DNA of 64,000 nt from Tipula vernalis (Eukaryota; Arthropoda; Insecta; Diptera; Tipulidae): assembly GCA_958295665.1 (NCBI GenBank), contig OY282559.1:268994057-269058056 (forward strand), written 5' to 3'. Of the stretch, positions 33,220 through 45,064 are shown piece by piece. Each line of letters begins with the position of its first letter. Within the stretch, counting starts at the first letter, position 1. A model generated the notes under the pieces. That model was not told where the DNA came from. It made no database searches and saw only the letters and a list, made by a program, of their open reading frames with translations. The translations under genes and the position numbers were made by a program.

Positions 33220-33690
33220 AATTGTTTAAACTTTTTTAAAGAAACAGTCAAATTTGAAGTACCTGCGCGACGTTTGAACGATGCAGCCCACCAAGTTGTT
33301 CTAGATAAAACGAAAATCCTCGATAAACAAGATAATTTTTGAGGGGAATCAATTTTGGCTACAGACTGGATCGGGTACAAGTTCAATCAAGGTTGTTGAA
33401 GATCGTGCTTGGGCTTCCAACTCACACAATTGTTTATGTCTCAAATATCGAATTTTTGTTCAAATCTGCAAACTTTTTTTTAGGTGAGGTTTGGTGTAGA
33501 TTTTTTCGAAAAATTATATGGCTGTGCGTTTCCATGAAAAGTTGGTTTTAGTAAATTTTTGTTATTGATTTACTTTTTGATTTGTATATGAGTGAAACAA
33601 TTTTTGAGGGATTCTCTTTGCTTTTTTTTAAGATGAACCCGAGTAGGGTTTGAAAACTGAAGCTTTGGTTGGAGCGGAATGAGGAGCCCT
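33220..33690 (+). mobile_element. Penelope-like element, 3' end fragment
   Basis: A short open piece ends RRLNDAAHQVVLDKTKILDK, parallel to RHLKNSNHSINLDNVKILDK of the 11-14 kb elements. The DNA downstream continues to match their 3' region: TCAATTTTGGCTACAGACTG / GTTGAAGATCGTGC near 33350-33400, TGCGTTTCCATGAAAA at 33525-33540, and GAACCCGAGTAGGG near 33637. It is more diverged from the two earlier copies than they are from each other, so it is probably an older relative. RT is absent. Confidence 0.55.
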
Positions 33691-36640
33691 TAACCAATAA
33701 AAAATGTTTTATTAGTAAATATTTCAATAATCGTGAAGGTTAGAATGAAATTAAGTCGAATATTTTTCCAGTCACAAATGACCATTCTATAAATTATCTC
33801 GGCAAAGACGCTACTAACCAAAGATGCATACTTTAAAAGCCAAAATTATTTTCATAAACTTTACCTAAAGCCCATATTTATAACGACTTTTATTTGAGTG
33901 GTATGAGTAATTCGGAAATTTAATTAATTATAATTATCAATTTAAAGATGCCCGTAAAGATCTTACAACTTGCGCCTTAGATAGAATAAATCGCGAGTCT
34001 TTCGGAATTGCAGTAAATTGTACTCTTCTAACTGAACTATATACACATATATATGTACGTACTTTTGTAAAATAACTCGAACCTCCTCTTTGGTTGGTCA
34101 GATTGTCAAATGTAATTTTACAATTTGACAAAGATAAAATTATACATATCTGACAAGCCTGTAAAACAAAATATGTCTGCAATTCTAGGTGGATCACAAA
34201 ACCCAAAATGGCAGCTTTCCCAAAGTTACAATTGACACTTTCTTAATTACAATTGGAAAAGGTGTAGTCCAGTGGCCATCAATTCGAAATTTGTAATTTT
34301 AATTCATTTATTATTTCAATTATTTAATAATTTGAACTACTGTACTAGGCTACTTCTGGTTTCGGATTCGCGAATATCAAATTTACGAATTTCAATTATT
34401 ACCCAAATTACTAAATTAATTTTATATAATAATACGTTAGAATTGATTTTAAGAATTGACCTAATAGATTGTGAAGACCATTTCCAATAAAATTGTGTGA
34501 ATTTGGCCTCAGTTCTACTAAATAGATTATCTCCAAATTGGTTGATGTAATTTCCATTAAACTGGTATAATATTTATTGAGTTTGAATGAATTTAAATTT
34601 ACACTCAAATCCGAATCAAAGTATGATTAGATGATGTCATAAATAGGCGACGTTATCAACAAAGCAATTAAATTGCAATCCAACAACGACAATGTTTTCC
34701 GCTTAATTTTCTCTTTTTTCGATTTCCCGATTTCATTGAGTCAACCCATTATTTATTAATAAACTCAAACAATGGGAAACACAAATTCAATATTTTTGGC
34801 AATATTCCCAAACAACAAAAACGCAACACAAACAAACAACAAATGTGAATAGTCAGCACAAATATTCAAAGTCTATTATCGTTTTTATAAAATACGGCCA
34901 GCGTTTTTTAACTACGCCGCATTATTTCTGCTAGTGCTTGTATACGCCCAGAATCTGGGTGTAAGTAGATAAAACAAATAAAAAAACGGAAACCACAATT
35001 TAGAGTGTTATCCAAATAGAATTCCTGGAAAATGCATAACAGTATATACCTAAATATAAATTACAGATTACCCTACATATACAAACAAAGTCAGTCGAAA
35101 TACCTTTAGTTATATAAATTACTATCCTAAAAACTATGATAGTTCTCGACCTTCTTTACAAACAACTTAAAAAAAAAAACACCTGTTTGCTATGTTTCAT
35201 TATGTTTTAGTGGAAATGACGTAGTAAAAACTATATATTTCGTAATTTTATTTTTTACCCATCCACATATACCCGTGGTGATTATCATCAATTATCACTT
35301 TTATAGTTTTCCCCCAAAAAAATTTATTATTCGAATATTTATATAGTTGCGTGCGATGCGGATGGCACTGCATACAACTAATTCACATAATAAATACTCG
35401 TCACCTTACAGTTTTTTTTTTTTTTTGTGTAGTAACAACAATCAAATCTACTCAAAAACTAGTTTTTCCAATTTAAAAATTGTAACTTTTAATGTTTCGT
35501 TGTGTACCTGTGTTTGTATATACAATCTCATCATGATGAAGATGATGATCGTCAACCTGATTTGTATATTGTATATGCTTTATATGTGTGTAGAGAAGAA
35601 GCCAACCTTACCTTTGTGACTTGTACAAGGCATAACTACTTGATGAGATAAAGTTGAATAGTTGGTTTTTTTATGTAATAGAAATAGAAACTCTCTCTAG
35701 AATTTGAAAACTATCTATGGGTATACACAATAAAGCATAAAATAGAAATAGAAAGAACCAAAACAAAAAATGAAGAAAAGAAAAAGTTCTAGAAAACAAA
35801 ATTGAATGCGCGCAGATCTTATACGCTAAACACAAACGACGTAAGAAGAAGACGAACCATTTCACTTTCATTTCAATATTGTACATACATACTTGAAACT
35901 GAAAGATGAGTCGTCTTCTTTACTATTTTCATGCTATTAACATACATTAAAACAATCATATATTCTATTTTATTACAACTTACGAATATTATTCTAAAAA
36001 ACTATGACTTTACTTACATCCAAACAAATGTGTACTCTCATATGTAAGTAATGTTACGTTTTTTTCATTTTTTTTTTCTTTTTTTATAAATATATACCCC
36101 ACAGTCACGCACACACACACACACACATTTACACAATGTGAAGATTATTAAACTGTACACAAGAAATCTTTTGTGGCAGATAATTTATTGCAAAACACAA
36201 CAAAAAAAAAATGGTTCAAAAACACAAGAAACCAGAATTTCTAGTAAAAATCTTTTTTGTTGGCTTCTTATTGTTATTAATATGTATTTTTGATTAACCC
36301 TGTCAAACCCTTAACTTTCTTTAAACCAATATTGTTCATCGTATTCGATTTGTTTATAATAAAATGCGGTGCGGGTTAAAATACAAAAAAAAAATAAAAA
36401 ATGGCGATCTTAATTATTCCATTTAGTCAGTTTAATTATTATTGTCATTTATATTATAGGCAACAGCAGTGATCAAGCAAGCAAGCGACCAAAGCCAACA
36501 ACAACAACAACAACAAAAACAATATAAATCGGGAACCGGTTGTTTTATTTTAGTTTTTGTTTTATATATGCACAGAAATGATCAATAAATATGGAAACTT
36601 AAGATCAACAACAATAATAACAAAACAAGACAAAAAAATA
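33691..36640. other. Unassigned AT-rich stretch
   Basis: No gene or TE protein recognised on either strand. Contains a short CA repeat (about 36105-36126) and a CAA-type run (about 36496-36522). Several ORFs of 65-90 codons are made of A/T-rich codons and lack any domain. Confidence 0.45.
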
Positions 36641-36667
36641 AAAAGATCACTTTAATAAAGTTTACGT

Positions 36668-36964
<297 letters not shown>

Positions 36965-37440
36965 ACTTATATATTTGTATTATGATGAAACTAAACTATG
37001 TATATAATAACAGAGAATAGATTGCAAATTGTATAAGAAACGCATTCAAATTCTAATTGATCGATTCAATTTTATTATACTCTACGATCATTAATTAATT
37101 TAGTATATATATAGATCAAGTTAGCCGCGTTTTTCTATTATTGTTTCTCTTTCATTTCGCGTAAATCGAGCGCAATTTGAACGAAATCCTTCAAAATATA
37201 TTTCCTGACTTTGTGTACGATCAAGAAGTAACTCTCTATATACATAAGACACCTCCACATATTAAAGCGCGATCGATGCTGCTGTTAGAAAATAGTATAT
37301 TTGATCTATTTGCTTCGTTATAGTTGTTGTTTTTGTTTTGTACTTATGTGTTAAATAATAACAAATAAATTTTAAAATATTCGGATCGGACTGAAAGTTG
37401 TGGTTGAAGCGTTATAAAAAAAAACGCAATCGTTATTCTG
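36965..37440. other. Spacer between microsatellite and Gypsy remnant
   Basis: AT-rich, with no coding feature seen. Confidence 0.4.
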
Positions 37441-37445
37441 TGGCG

Positions 37446-37581
37446 GCGACAAAGTCGACGCAACACAAATCACTTAGTTTTCAAAATTATAAGACAACGG
37501 TTAAATAAAAATCACTAAAATTCCCCATCTAGTAGCTCCGTCCACCAAATGTACGCGCTCAATTACAATTGTCAAAATTAT
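37446..37581 (+). repeat. Gypsy 5' LTR remnant
   Basis: Matches 42634-42804 (GCGACAAAGTCGACGCAACA, CACTTAGTTTTCAAAATTAT, CCATCTAGTAGCTC, CAAATGTACGCGCTCAATTA), with a ~36-bp deletion after AAAATCACTA. It is followed by an 11-C run (about 37591-37602). The minus ORF across it is not a gene. Confidence 0.75.
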
Positions 37582-37894
37582 ACCGGTACCACGCCCCCCC
37601 CCCCAGAGGAAAGCTCGAAGTAATAAGTTTGATCTAATCTCCAAAAATAAAACATTGAGCGCCCATAGAAGAGGCATTCTAGAAAGCCATAAAAAATCAA
37701 AGGGATTTTTATCAGTGACAATAACCGCCCCGGAACTATAGGTGCTCACGGAGTAAGTAAGCTGAAATAACCAGGTATACCATACACAGGACATAGAGCC
37801 CCCCTTGTCGGACAATCAAGCAAGTCAGGATTTAGAGGTTAACAAATGGTAACCAATGCCGCAACGAGTAACCAGCGCATCTGGCCAACATTTA

Positions 37895-38958
37895 TTAGGT
37901 GTGTGAATATGACTCCGCCCTTTCTCAATTGGTGTCGTTATTTTTACTGCTTATGTAAACTATAAATGGCGCAATACTTGTATTCTATAGTACTTGATGT
38001 CAGCTATCAAACTCAGTATACGACATTTGGTTGGTGTAAACAAATAGTATTTTTAACTCTTTCAAAATGTCGAATTTAATTCCAAATAAACATCATTTCC
38101 GGGAAGTTTTATTACATTATTTTATTGCAAAGAAAAGTGCAGCGGAAATTTATCGTTTGCTTGTGGAAATTTACGGTGAGCATGCTCCATCGAATACAAC
38201 GTGCAAAGAATGGTTTCGACGATTTAAAAATGATGAGTTTGGCATTGAAGATAAAGAGCATGGAAAACCACCCAAAAAATTTGAAGATGCTGAATTGGAA
38301 ACGTTATTGGAGATGAAAAATGGATTTATTATGAGAATCCCAAACGCCAAAAATCTTGGGTGAAGCGTGATAAAACTGGTCCATCGCAACCAAAACAAGA
38401 TATCCATTGCAATAAGGTTATGCTCTGTATCTGGTGGGATCAGAAATGTGTGGTATATTATGAACTGCTGGAATCAGGTGAAACTATCAATGGCGATGTG
38501 TACCGACAACAACTTATACATTTGAAGCGAGCCATAGAGGGAAAACGACCAGAATTGTTGAATAGACACAATAAATTAATTTTTCAGCATGACAATGCAA
38601 AACCCAATGTTGCAAACATTGTGAAAAAGTATTTACAAGGACAGGACTGGGAAGTTCTACCCCACCCACCGTATTCACCAGATATAGCTCCTTCAGATTA
38701 CTACTTATTCCGGTCGATGCAGTTGTCTCTTTCTGAACAGTGGTTCAGTTCTAGCGCAGAGATCGAAAATTGGCTTAATGATTGGATCGCCTCCAAAGAC
38801 CAAAATTGTTTCAGAGAGGTAATCCGTAAACTGCCTGAAAAATGGAGGAAAGTTGTAACTGCAAATGGAGCATACTTTCAATAAATAATTCTTTCATTTT
38901 CTAAACAAGCAAATGTGTTTTATTTTAACAAAAAAGTGAGTCACATTCACACACCCAA
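37895..38958 (+). mobile_element. Mariner element, internally deleted
   Basis: TIRs TTAGGTGTGTGAATATGACT (left) and, reverse-complemented, TTGGGTGTGTGAATGTGACT (right), about 28 bp. TA is duplicated at 37893-37894 and 38959-38960. The length is 1064 bp against about 1.3 kb for intact mariners, the difference being explained by the deletion in the transposase gene. It lies within the Gypsy 5' region, so it arrived later. Confidence 0.93.
38067..38884 (+). pseudogene. Mariner transposase with ~75-codon deletion
   Basis: The first part (38067 to about 38311) is the N-terminal paired-type helix-turn-helix DNA-binding region: MSNLIPNKHHFREVLLHYF, then EHAPSNTTCKEWFRRFKN and EDKEHGKPPKKFEDAELETL. 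At 38311/38312 it jumps, with a frame change, into DEKWIYYENPKRQKSW in another frame, which runs open to the stop at 38882-38884. Known mariners have about 75 residues between these blocks. The catalytic DD34D triad is still present: Asp in DEKW (38312-38314), Asp in IFQHDNAKP, and Asp in SPDIAPSDYYLF. The missing part would hold the second HTH, the linker and the WVPHEL-type motif. The frame change at the deletion makes it inactive. Confidence 0.93.
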
Positions 38959-38960
38959 TA

Positions 38961-39351
38961 TGTTACAGAGGGTTTCCAAGTAAAATAAAAACAGTAAGCT
39001 AAACCAATAGTAAATTTTTCAAAAAAATTTCTTTTTTGTTATATTGATTTCAACGACGACGCAATTTTTTCGTATCCGAATTAATTTGTTCGAACACATT
39101 ACGCAGTTCTGGTATTATGCAAAGGTTGTCCGTTCCTATTTTTGAAATCCCCAAAAAATAAATTTTTTTCTTCTTTCGCACCATTTGGGACGAATTCAAT
39201 TTCGCTATTCCGAAAGTAAAAAAAAAAAATGATTACCCTTATTGTCGGACGAAACGAACGACATTATCAATAAATTGGTCCGAGAAATTCACATTTTCGG
39301 TTCGCAGTGAAGTGATTTAGGTATCCATACTCCAGAGTCAGTGGATCATCG
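38961..39351 (+). other. Gypsy 5' non-coding or gag leader remnant
   Basis: No ORF of note. The region after the mariner reads into the possible gag at 39352. CAGTGGATCATCG near 39339-39351 may be leader sequence. Confidence 0.35.
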
Positions 39352-39630
39352 ATGACATCGACATCAGCAGCTGAAACAAACGCGGCCACAGCAAACGTCG
39401 AAGATATGCAGGAACTCAATTATCTGCCACCTACCATGGAAGACGTAGTGCGAACATCTGTAGTCAGGGAATTAGCCAAACAACAGCTAAGCATGAGTGG
39501 GTCGCCAGTAAACACTAGTGCATCGATAGGAGGAACAATAGTACCACCAACAGAAGCAACAGGAGCAACAGCAGCGATCTCGGTACGAATCGTACCACTA
39601 ACGACACAAGATCCACAGCGATCAGATTGA
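39352..39630 (+). pseudogene. Gypsy gag remnant (tentative)
   Basis: A 92-codon ORF, T/A/S-rich at the start, then LPPTMEDVVRTSVVRELAKQ. It is followed within 15 bp by the protease frame. Its position upstream of the protease suggests gag; the sequence itself gives no diagnostic motif, and most of gag must be deleted. Confidence 0.45.
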
Positions 39631-39640
39631 GATAGATCAA

Positions 39641-40063
39641 ATGGAAAAGCGAAATGAACGATTTCATACAGCAGATAAAAATTCACCAAGTAAAAGCAAC
39701 GATCCACGGTTATGCTATCCCCATTACCTGGGACGAATTCAAAACAAAAAACTAAAGCCACCAACGCAAACAGCGACATGCGAAGGTGCGGGAGCAAATT
39801 GTCGCTTAAAAATCACGGATAAAGAATCCCGCATAGCATATTTAATAGACACTGGCGCTGACGTACCAGTGATGCCAGTCTCAAAAGAGGGTAGCAAAAA
39901 CCATGACGTTAATTTCTATCTATATCCAGCAAACGGGAGTAAACTAAAAACATTCGGTAAAAGAAGAATTCAGCTAAATCTTGATCTCAGGAGGCAATTC
40001 AGCTGGACATGTATTATAGCCGAAGTCACGTTGCTCATAATCGGCGCGGACTTCATAAAATAA
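39641..40063 (+). pseudogene. Gypsy protease
   Basis: 140 codons. The region RLCYPHYLGRIQNKKLKPPT looks like a degraded CX3H motif in front of the protease of some insect gypsy elements. The active site is IAYLIDTGADVPVMP (DTGA), and a second conserved region ends LLIIGADFIK. The enzyme cleaves the polyprotein. A stop follows ADFIK, where the intact polyprotein would continue. The start Met is only the first available one. Confidence 0.82.
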
Positions 40064-40269
40064 ACCAGACTACTCATAGATATCCAACATGGACGATTAA
40101 TCGATCTACTCACCACGCTTTATTCAGTCGGTTCCACAACCACTGAAGCAGCACCAACCGTTCGGGTTGTAGATGGTAACAGAGATATACAAATCGTCGA
40201 TAAGCAAATTATGTATTACCAAGCAAATACAAGGAAATTACATGTGACATACAAACGGCCAAACCAATC

Positions 40270-41400
40270 AAAGATACCTTAACTACGACGTAACATTAAA
40301 ACAAAGGGACCACCGGTAGTCGAGAGGCCTCGAAGATTAAATACGGAGAAACTAGACAGAGCGACTAAGGAATTCCAATATATGGTAGATCAAGGGATCT
40401 GCCGGCGTTCCTATAGTCCTTGGGTTAACCCACTGCATTTAGTGCCCAAGAAAAACGGAGACTAGCGACCATGTGGAGACTATCGGGCGCTGAAAAAAAT
40501 ACACTACCAGATCGATACCCGATCCCTTATATTCAAGACTTCTCGGAACATCTAGAAGTTGCAAAAACTTTCTCGACGATAGACCTGATGTAAGCATACC
40601 ACCAGATACCGATCAAGGAGGAAGATATACCAAAAACGGCGATCACAACACCATTCGGATTATTTGAATTTACAAAAATTACAACGCTTCTTGCACAACA
40701 TGATACAAGGGGGTAAATTTCTGTTTCGTATACTTAGACGACATGTTAGTGGCATCTAAGTCACGAACAGAACACACAAAACACCTAGAGATAGTATTTG
40801 CAAAAATGTGCGATGCCAAGTTAACGGTAAATCTAGAATAAAGCCATTTCGCAAAAGAAAGTCTAAATTTTTTAGAGCACCAAGTGTCCAAAAACGGGGT
40901 TAAGCCAACGCCGGGAAAAACCGATGAAATTAACAAAATAGCAAGGCCAAAAACATAAAAATGATACCCGGGAATTCGAGTGGTCAGAAGAGGCCATAGG
41001 AGCCTTCGAATTGTCTAAGAAACAACTGATCGAAGCAATAACTTTGGTACATCCATCGGCAACAATGGAGCACTAAAGGTCGATGCATCGGACACCGCAA
41101 TCGGTGCCGTAATATAACAGCGCAGCCAGAACGAAAAAGCCGATTGGCAACCATTACAGTTTTATTCATCAAAATTAAATTCCGCGCAAACGAGATATAG
41201 AGCGTACGATCGAGAACTTTTGGTGATATACGCAGCCGTAAAAAATGCAACCATTTGTTAGAAGGTCGCACATTCACAATATTTACAGACCACAAGCCAA
41301 TAACGTTCGCATTCATAGGTCAATATTCAACAAATATTCAACACATAGCAGAACGGGATAACGTGGTAGCAGACGCCATATCGCGTTTAGAAATTATACA
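40270..41400 (+). pseudogene. Gypsy reverse transcriptase and RNase H, frame-broken
   Basis: Plus-strand pieces in three frames: VERPRRLNTEKLDRATKEFQ, GICRRSYSPWVNPLHLVPKK, then CGDYRALKK, TFSTIDLM (first catalytic Asp region), IPKTAITTPFGLFEF, and the active-site box VYLDD at 40727-40741. RNase H follows with RYRAYDRELLVIYAAVK and LLEGRTFTIFTDHKPITFAF (to about 41312). Several small indels and stops interrupt it. The region between RT and RNase H is shortened. The minus ORFs here are shadows. Confidence 0.82.
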
Positions 41401-41559
41401 AATACCTGAGACAACAGAAACTTTATGTTGCGATGTTTCAAAAGGAAAGCCACAGGCATACATATCGAGGGAGTAAAGAAAATGATCCTATGCTGCATAT
41501 CATGCCGGAAGGCGAAAGTGATACGACACACGAGAAGCCCACTATAACACATAATCGAT

Positions 41560-42328
41560 CCACTACCACCATCTGAAGGGCAAACATATTGTGTTACAAT
41601 AGTTGATAGATACACACGATGGACCGAAGCGGTACCTGTGCCAGACATCCAGGCGGAAATGGTCGCAAGGGCTATATACAACAACTGGATCGCACGTGTC
41701 GGAGTCCCAACATCAATCGTAACCGACCAAAGCGCAATTCGAATCCGAGCTATTCGCGGAATTCGCGAAGATGTTAGGCTTCGAGCAAAAAATGAGTACC
41801 GCGTACAATCCGAAAGCAAACGGGATAATAGAGAGATGGCACAGGACGCTTAAAGCGGCCATCATGTGCCACAGAAAAGACGAGTGGACGCGTATACTTC
41901 CAACAGTATTGTTGGGTCTAAGATCGTTGTACCGGGAGGAGATGGCAGCATCCTCACCAGAGCTAGTTTACAGGGATAACCTACGCATATCCAGTGAGTT
42001 GATACTAGAAAAGAGACAGGATATAACACGAGCGGAATTTATAAAAGAGCTAAGAAACAATTTTAATAAAATTCGTTCACAACCCAAACCAGCATCCAAA
42101 CATATTAGTCCAAATTTTTTTCATAGCAAAGGAGCTGTCAACTGCACACATGTTTTTGTAAGAACGGATTTAAGCAAACGATCATTACAACCACCAAACG
42201 AGGGTCCCTTCCCAGTAATCGATAGAAAAGAGAAATATTTCCAGATAGAAATAGAAGGGAAAAAGAGTAACATATCGATTGTTCGATTAAAACTGTGTTT
42301 CATAAAAGATGAGCAATCACAAGGATAG
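41560..42328 (+). pseudogene. Gypsy integrase
   Basis: CVTIVDRYTRWTEAVPVPDI begins the catalytic core (first Asp). IVTDQSAIRI keeps the second Asp, but the frame changes here (41853 against 41771 ORFs). The second ORF has MSTAYNPKANGIIERWHRTL, keeping the catalytic Glu in IIERWHR, then RILPTVLLGLRSLYREEMAA and a C-terminal region with GPFPVIDRKEKYFQIEIEGK, ending at 42328. The zinc-binding N-terminus is not clearly seen. Confidence 0.88.
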
Positions 42329-42633
42329 CAAGGAAAAGAGAATAAACAGAGAGGCAGCAACTCTTCCAAATATGAGACCTGAAGCAGAGCACCACGGTCA
42401 CGATGAAAAAGTTCAGTTCACCATAGAGAAACAAAAACCATCATATAGTACCATCAACTAACACAAACAGCACCAGAAAATTATGCGTTAAAGATACCTC
42501 ATCGGCAAAGATTAACATACCAACAGCGGCAGCAACAGCACGCATCAAGCAAACAACCACCCGGGTGGGAAGATGTATAAAAGCACCTATCCGCTTCGCA
42601 GATATTTCGTTCATCGGTGATTCACTGGCAAGG

Positions 42634-42804
42634 GCGACAAAGTCGACGCATCACAAATCACTTAGTTTTCAAAATTATATGACAACGGTAAAATAAAAAT
42701 CACTACAAAACTACTCTGATCGTTTTAATTCTAAATTCCAAAATTCCCAATCTAGTAGCTCGGTCCAGCAAATGTACGCGCTCAATTACAATTGTCAAAA
42801 CTAT
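42634..42804 (+). repeat. Gypsy 3' LTR (shared part)
   Basis: Longer partner of 37446-37581. A candidate TATA box (TATAAAAG, 42573-42580) lies about 55 bp upstream, so the real LTR probably begins further left, between 42330 and 42570. The exact start is not seen. Confidence 0.7.
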
Positions 42805-43095
42805 ATGACGTTTTGGCGTCTGTCAAAACGAATTCAAACTTTGCCTCACATAAACTTTTTTCAGTTTTCCGGGATTGTCAAGGTTTTGGATAATAGTCCT
42901 GGTGTCCCGAAAGATCTCTTCGGTACACCCAATGGTCCCGATATGTTATAAAGCAAAACATTTAGACTTTAGTACTTGGCAACGATGTGATGCCCTAAAC
43001 AAAATAAAAATCAAACGGTATTTGTCAAAAAATTGTTAGCTGTGCGCGTCTAAAAATCTATTTCCTTATAATCTTGAAGTAATATATCAACAAAA
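42805..43095. other. Spacer, no feature
   Basis: Mixed AT-rich DNA between the Gypsy 3' LTR and the simple-repeat block. Confidence 0.4.
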
Positions 43096-43099
43096 AAAA

Positions 43100-44200
43100 A
43101 TCTATGGTGATGGTAATGCTGATGGTGATGGTGGTGGTGATAGTGATTTTGATGGGAATGGTGATGATGATGATGATGATGAGGAGGATGATAGTGATGA
43201 TGATGATGATTGTGATTGTGATGGTGATGCTGATGGTAATTGTGATGGTATGATGGTATAAATGTAGGATGGTATGATGATATGAAGGTACGATTGTAAT
43301 ATGATACAATGCTGTGGTGGTATTATGGTTTGATAGTATAAGGTATGATGATATAAAGGTATGATAGTCAGATGGTTTGATGGTTTAATCTATTTTCCTT
43401 TAAATATGATGTGTAAAGAAGAAAATTATGTTACTTGATCCACCAGGGCGATTGCTTCCAAATTTTGCACGAATATTTTAGCAGTCGAAAAGAAACATAG
43501 GGTTGTTAGTGATCAAAAAATGTTACCCCTTCCCATGCCCCCCTGTAAGGAGGCATTCTCAAGTGGTATTTTTGAAACTTTACCGATTGAGCTGATTTTT
43601 TGATATATAATGCAGAATCAAAAATAAATTGACACGTGTATCATTTTGTTTTTAACGGCGATGGTGATGGTGATATTGATGAGAATGATGATGATGATGA
43701 TGAGGAGGAGGATGATGATGGTTATGGTGATTGTGATTGTGATTTTGATGGTATAATGGTATGATGTTATAAAGGTAGGATGGTATGATGATATGAAGGT
43801 ACGATGGTACTATGATACAGTGGTGGGTGGTATGATGGAAAGATGGTGTGATGGTATGTTGGTTTGAATGGTTCAATGATATGATGATGTAAAGATATGG
43901 TGGTGAGATGGTTTGATGATGGTGATGGTTTTTGGTGGTTTGATGGTATAATGGTATAATGCTATGATGGTATAAAGATAGGAAGGTACGATGGTAACAT
44001 GGTAAAATTGTGTTTGGAATGATGGTAAGCTGATATGGTGGTGTAATGGTATGATGATATGACGTTAAGCGGTATGATGTTTGATCGTACGATGGTGTGA
44101 CTGTATTATGATATTGCGGTATGATAGTATGTTGGTATGATGGTGCTGTGGTATAATGGTATGCTGTATTATGGCATGATAGTTCGGTAGTATATTGTTA
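43100..44200 (+). repeat. GATGGT/ATGATGGT simple-repeat block
   Basis: Two related halves: 43104-43330 and 43655-43870 both run from TGATGGTGATG repeats into TATGATGGTATAA / GTAGGATGGTATGATGATAT / GAAGGTACGAT. After 43870 the ATGATGGT-type repeat continues to about 44200. Between them (43390-43650) is non-repetitive DNA. Poly-His and poly-Ile ORFs on the minus strand are repeat translations. Confidence 0.85.
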
Positions 44201-44214
44201 TAATTATATGATTA

Positions 44215-45060
44215 TTATTGATATCTGTATCATTCATAAAATCCGCCTTTGGAGGCATGTCAAACAAATTTCAATGACATCACGCGAGTTCATCTGTAAA
44301 TCTACGTCTCATCTAAGGAGTTTTTACGCCAACTTCTTTGATTATGTGAACCAAGAAGGTAAACATAATGGAGAACTTGAGGGAAATATTTTTATTAACA
44401 CAGAACTCAATTACCTGTATCATGATGGTCTTTTGGTATGGAAGTTCTGTCTCACATCTGCATACTCGGTATTTACTTTCTGTAGGCAGATCTCTAGCCA
44501 ACAAATTAGCAATATTCGTTCTTCCTCATTGGGTCTTCTAGGTATGTTGCTACGTAAAAGAGAACGCACCTTCATTCCGAGATTAGGAACTTCCAAAGTT
44601 TTGTCTGTTTTACTCCGGAGGCAAAATCAAAAAATGTGGTTTATAAGCAAGCATTGTGGTAAACCCAAAAAATTATTTTTTGTTGATTTTATTCAATTCA
44701 CTTGAGAATTTGAATTCAAATGCGCCTTGATGTATTTCTGTTTATATTTAAAAAAAAATGCTTGTTGAATGAAGTGCATGAAAAGTTATTCTATCTTATG
44801 GGTACCGGATGTCAATGCACGATGAGTTGTAGATTAGTTGTGCCTTTAAAATCACCACAAATTTTAACTGCTCCATCTTGCTTCGTCGCTATTATGATTG
44901 GTGCATCAAATTGAATGGCGTGAAATTTTTAATTACGACTATCACGGCAATGTATTTGTGAAAAATTAATGGTACGAGACTTAAAATATTTTGCTTGAAC
45001 TTTTGTTATGGTCTATCCCCTTGGTCTAGGTGCCTCTAACAATTTTTTCTAAAATTTCGA
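44215..45060 (-). pseudogene. Ty3/Gypsy remnant, minus strand
   Basis: Minus-strand reading near 44920-44790 gives FDAPIIIATKQDGAVKICGD followed by FKGTTNLQL, the classic start of the gypsy RT (substrate-binding block with the KICGDFK signature). Further down, near 44290-44240, NSRDVIEICLTCLQR resembles the integrase zinc region. The rest is heavily degraded. The plus ORFs 44208-44705 and 44720-44914 are its shadows. Confidence 0.6.
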
Positions 45061-45064
45061 TTTA

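Larger units (their letters stand above)
37446..42804 (+). mobile_element. Ty3/Gypsy retrotransposon, broken, with nested mariner
   Basis: Two similar segments (37446-37581 and 42634-42804) bound a plus-strand pol: a possible gag remnant, protease, RT, RNase H and integrase in the Gypsy order (integrase last). The 5' segment lacks the promoter-side part that the 3' copy may have (a TATAAAAG box at 42573-42580), so the 5' LTR appears 5'-truncated. A mariner (37895-38958) is inserted between the 5' LTR and the gag/protease region. RT contains many frame breaks; the integrase end is better kept. Confidence 0.82.

Noticed and set aside
35347..35886. 90- and 71-codon ORFs as host genes
   Set aside because: No domain, no splice context, and codon content dominated by A/T-rich composition.
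37501..37815. 104-codon minus ORF with hydrophobic stretches
   Set aside because: It overlaps the Gypsy 5' LTR remnant and a C-run; no domain, and position and orientation do not fit any element gene.
42370..42460. Possible env-like ORF after the Gypsy integrase
   Set aside because: Only a few dozen codons, no signal peptide, furin site or membrane segment; treated as 3' non-coding.
43058..43309. Ile/Thr- and His-rich ORFs in the simple-repeat block (also 43652-43876)
   Set aside because: Repeat translations of GATGGT/ATGATGGT.
44208..44705. 165-codon plus ORF
   Set aside because: The minus strand of the same region continues a Gypsy pol remnant; the plus ORF is a shadow with no recognisable domain.
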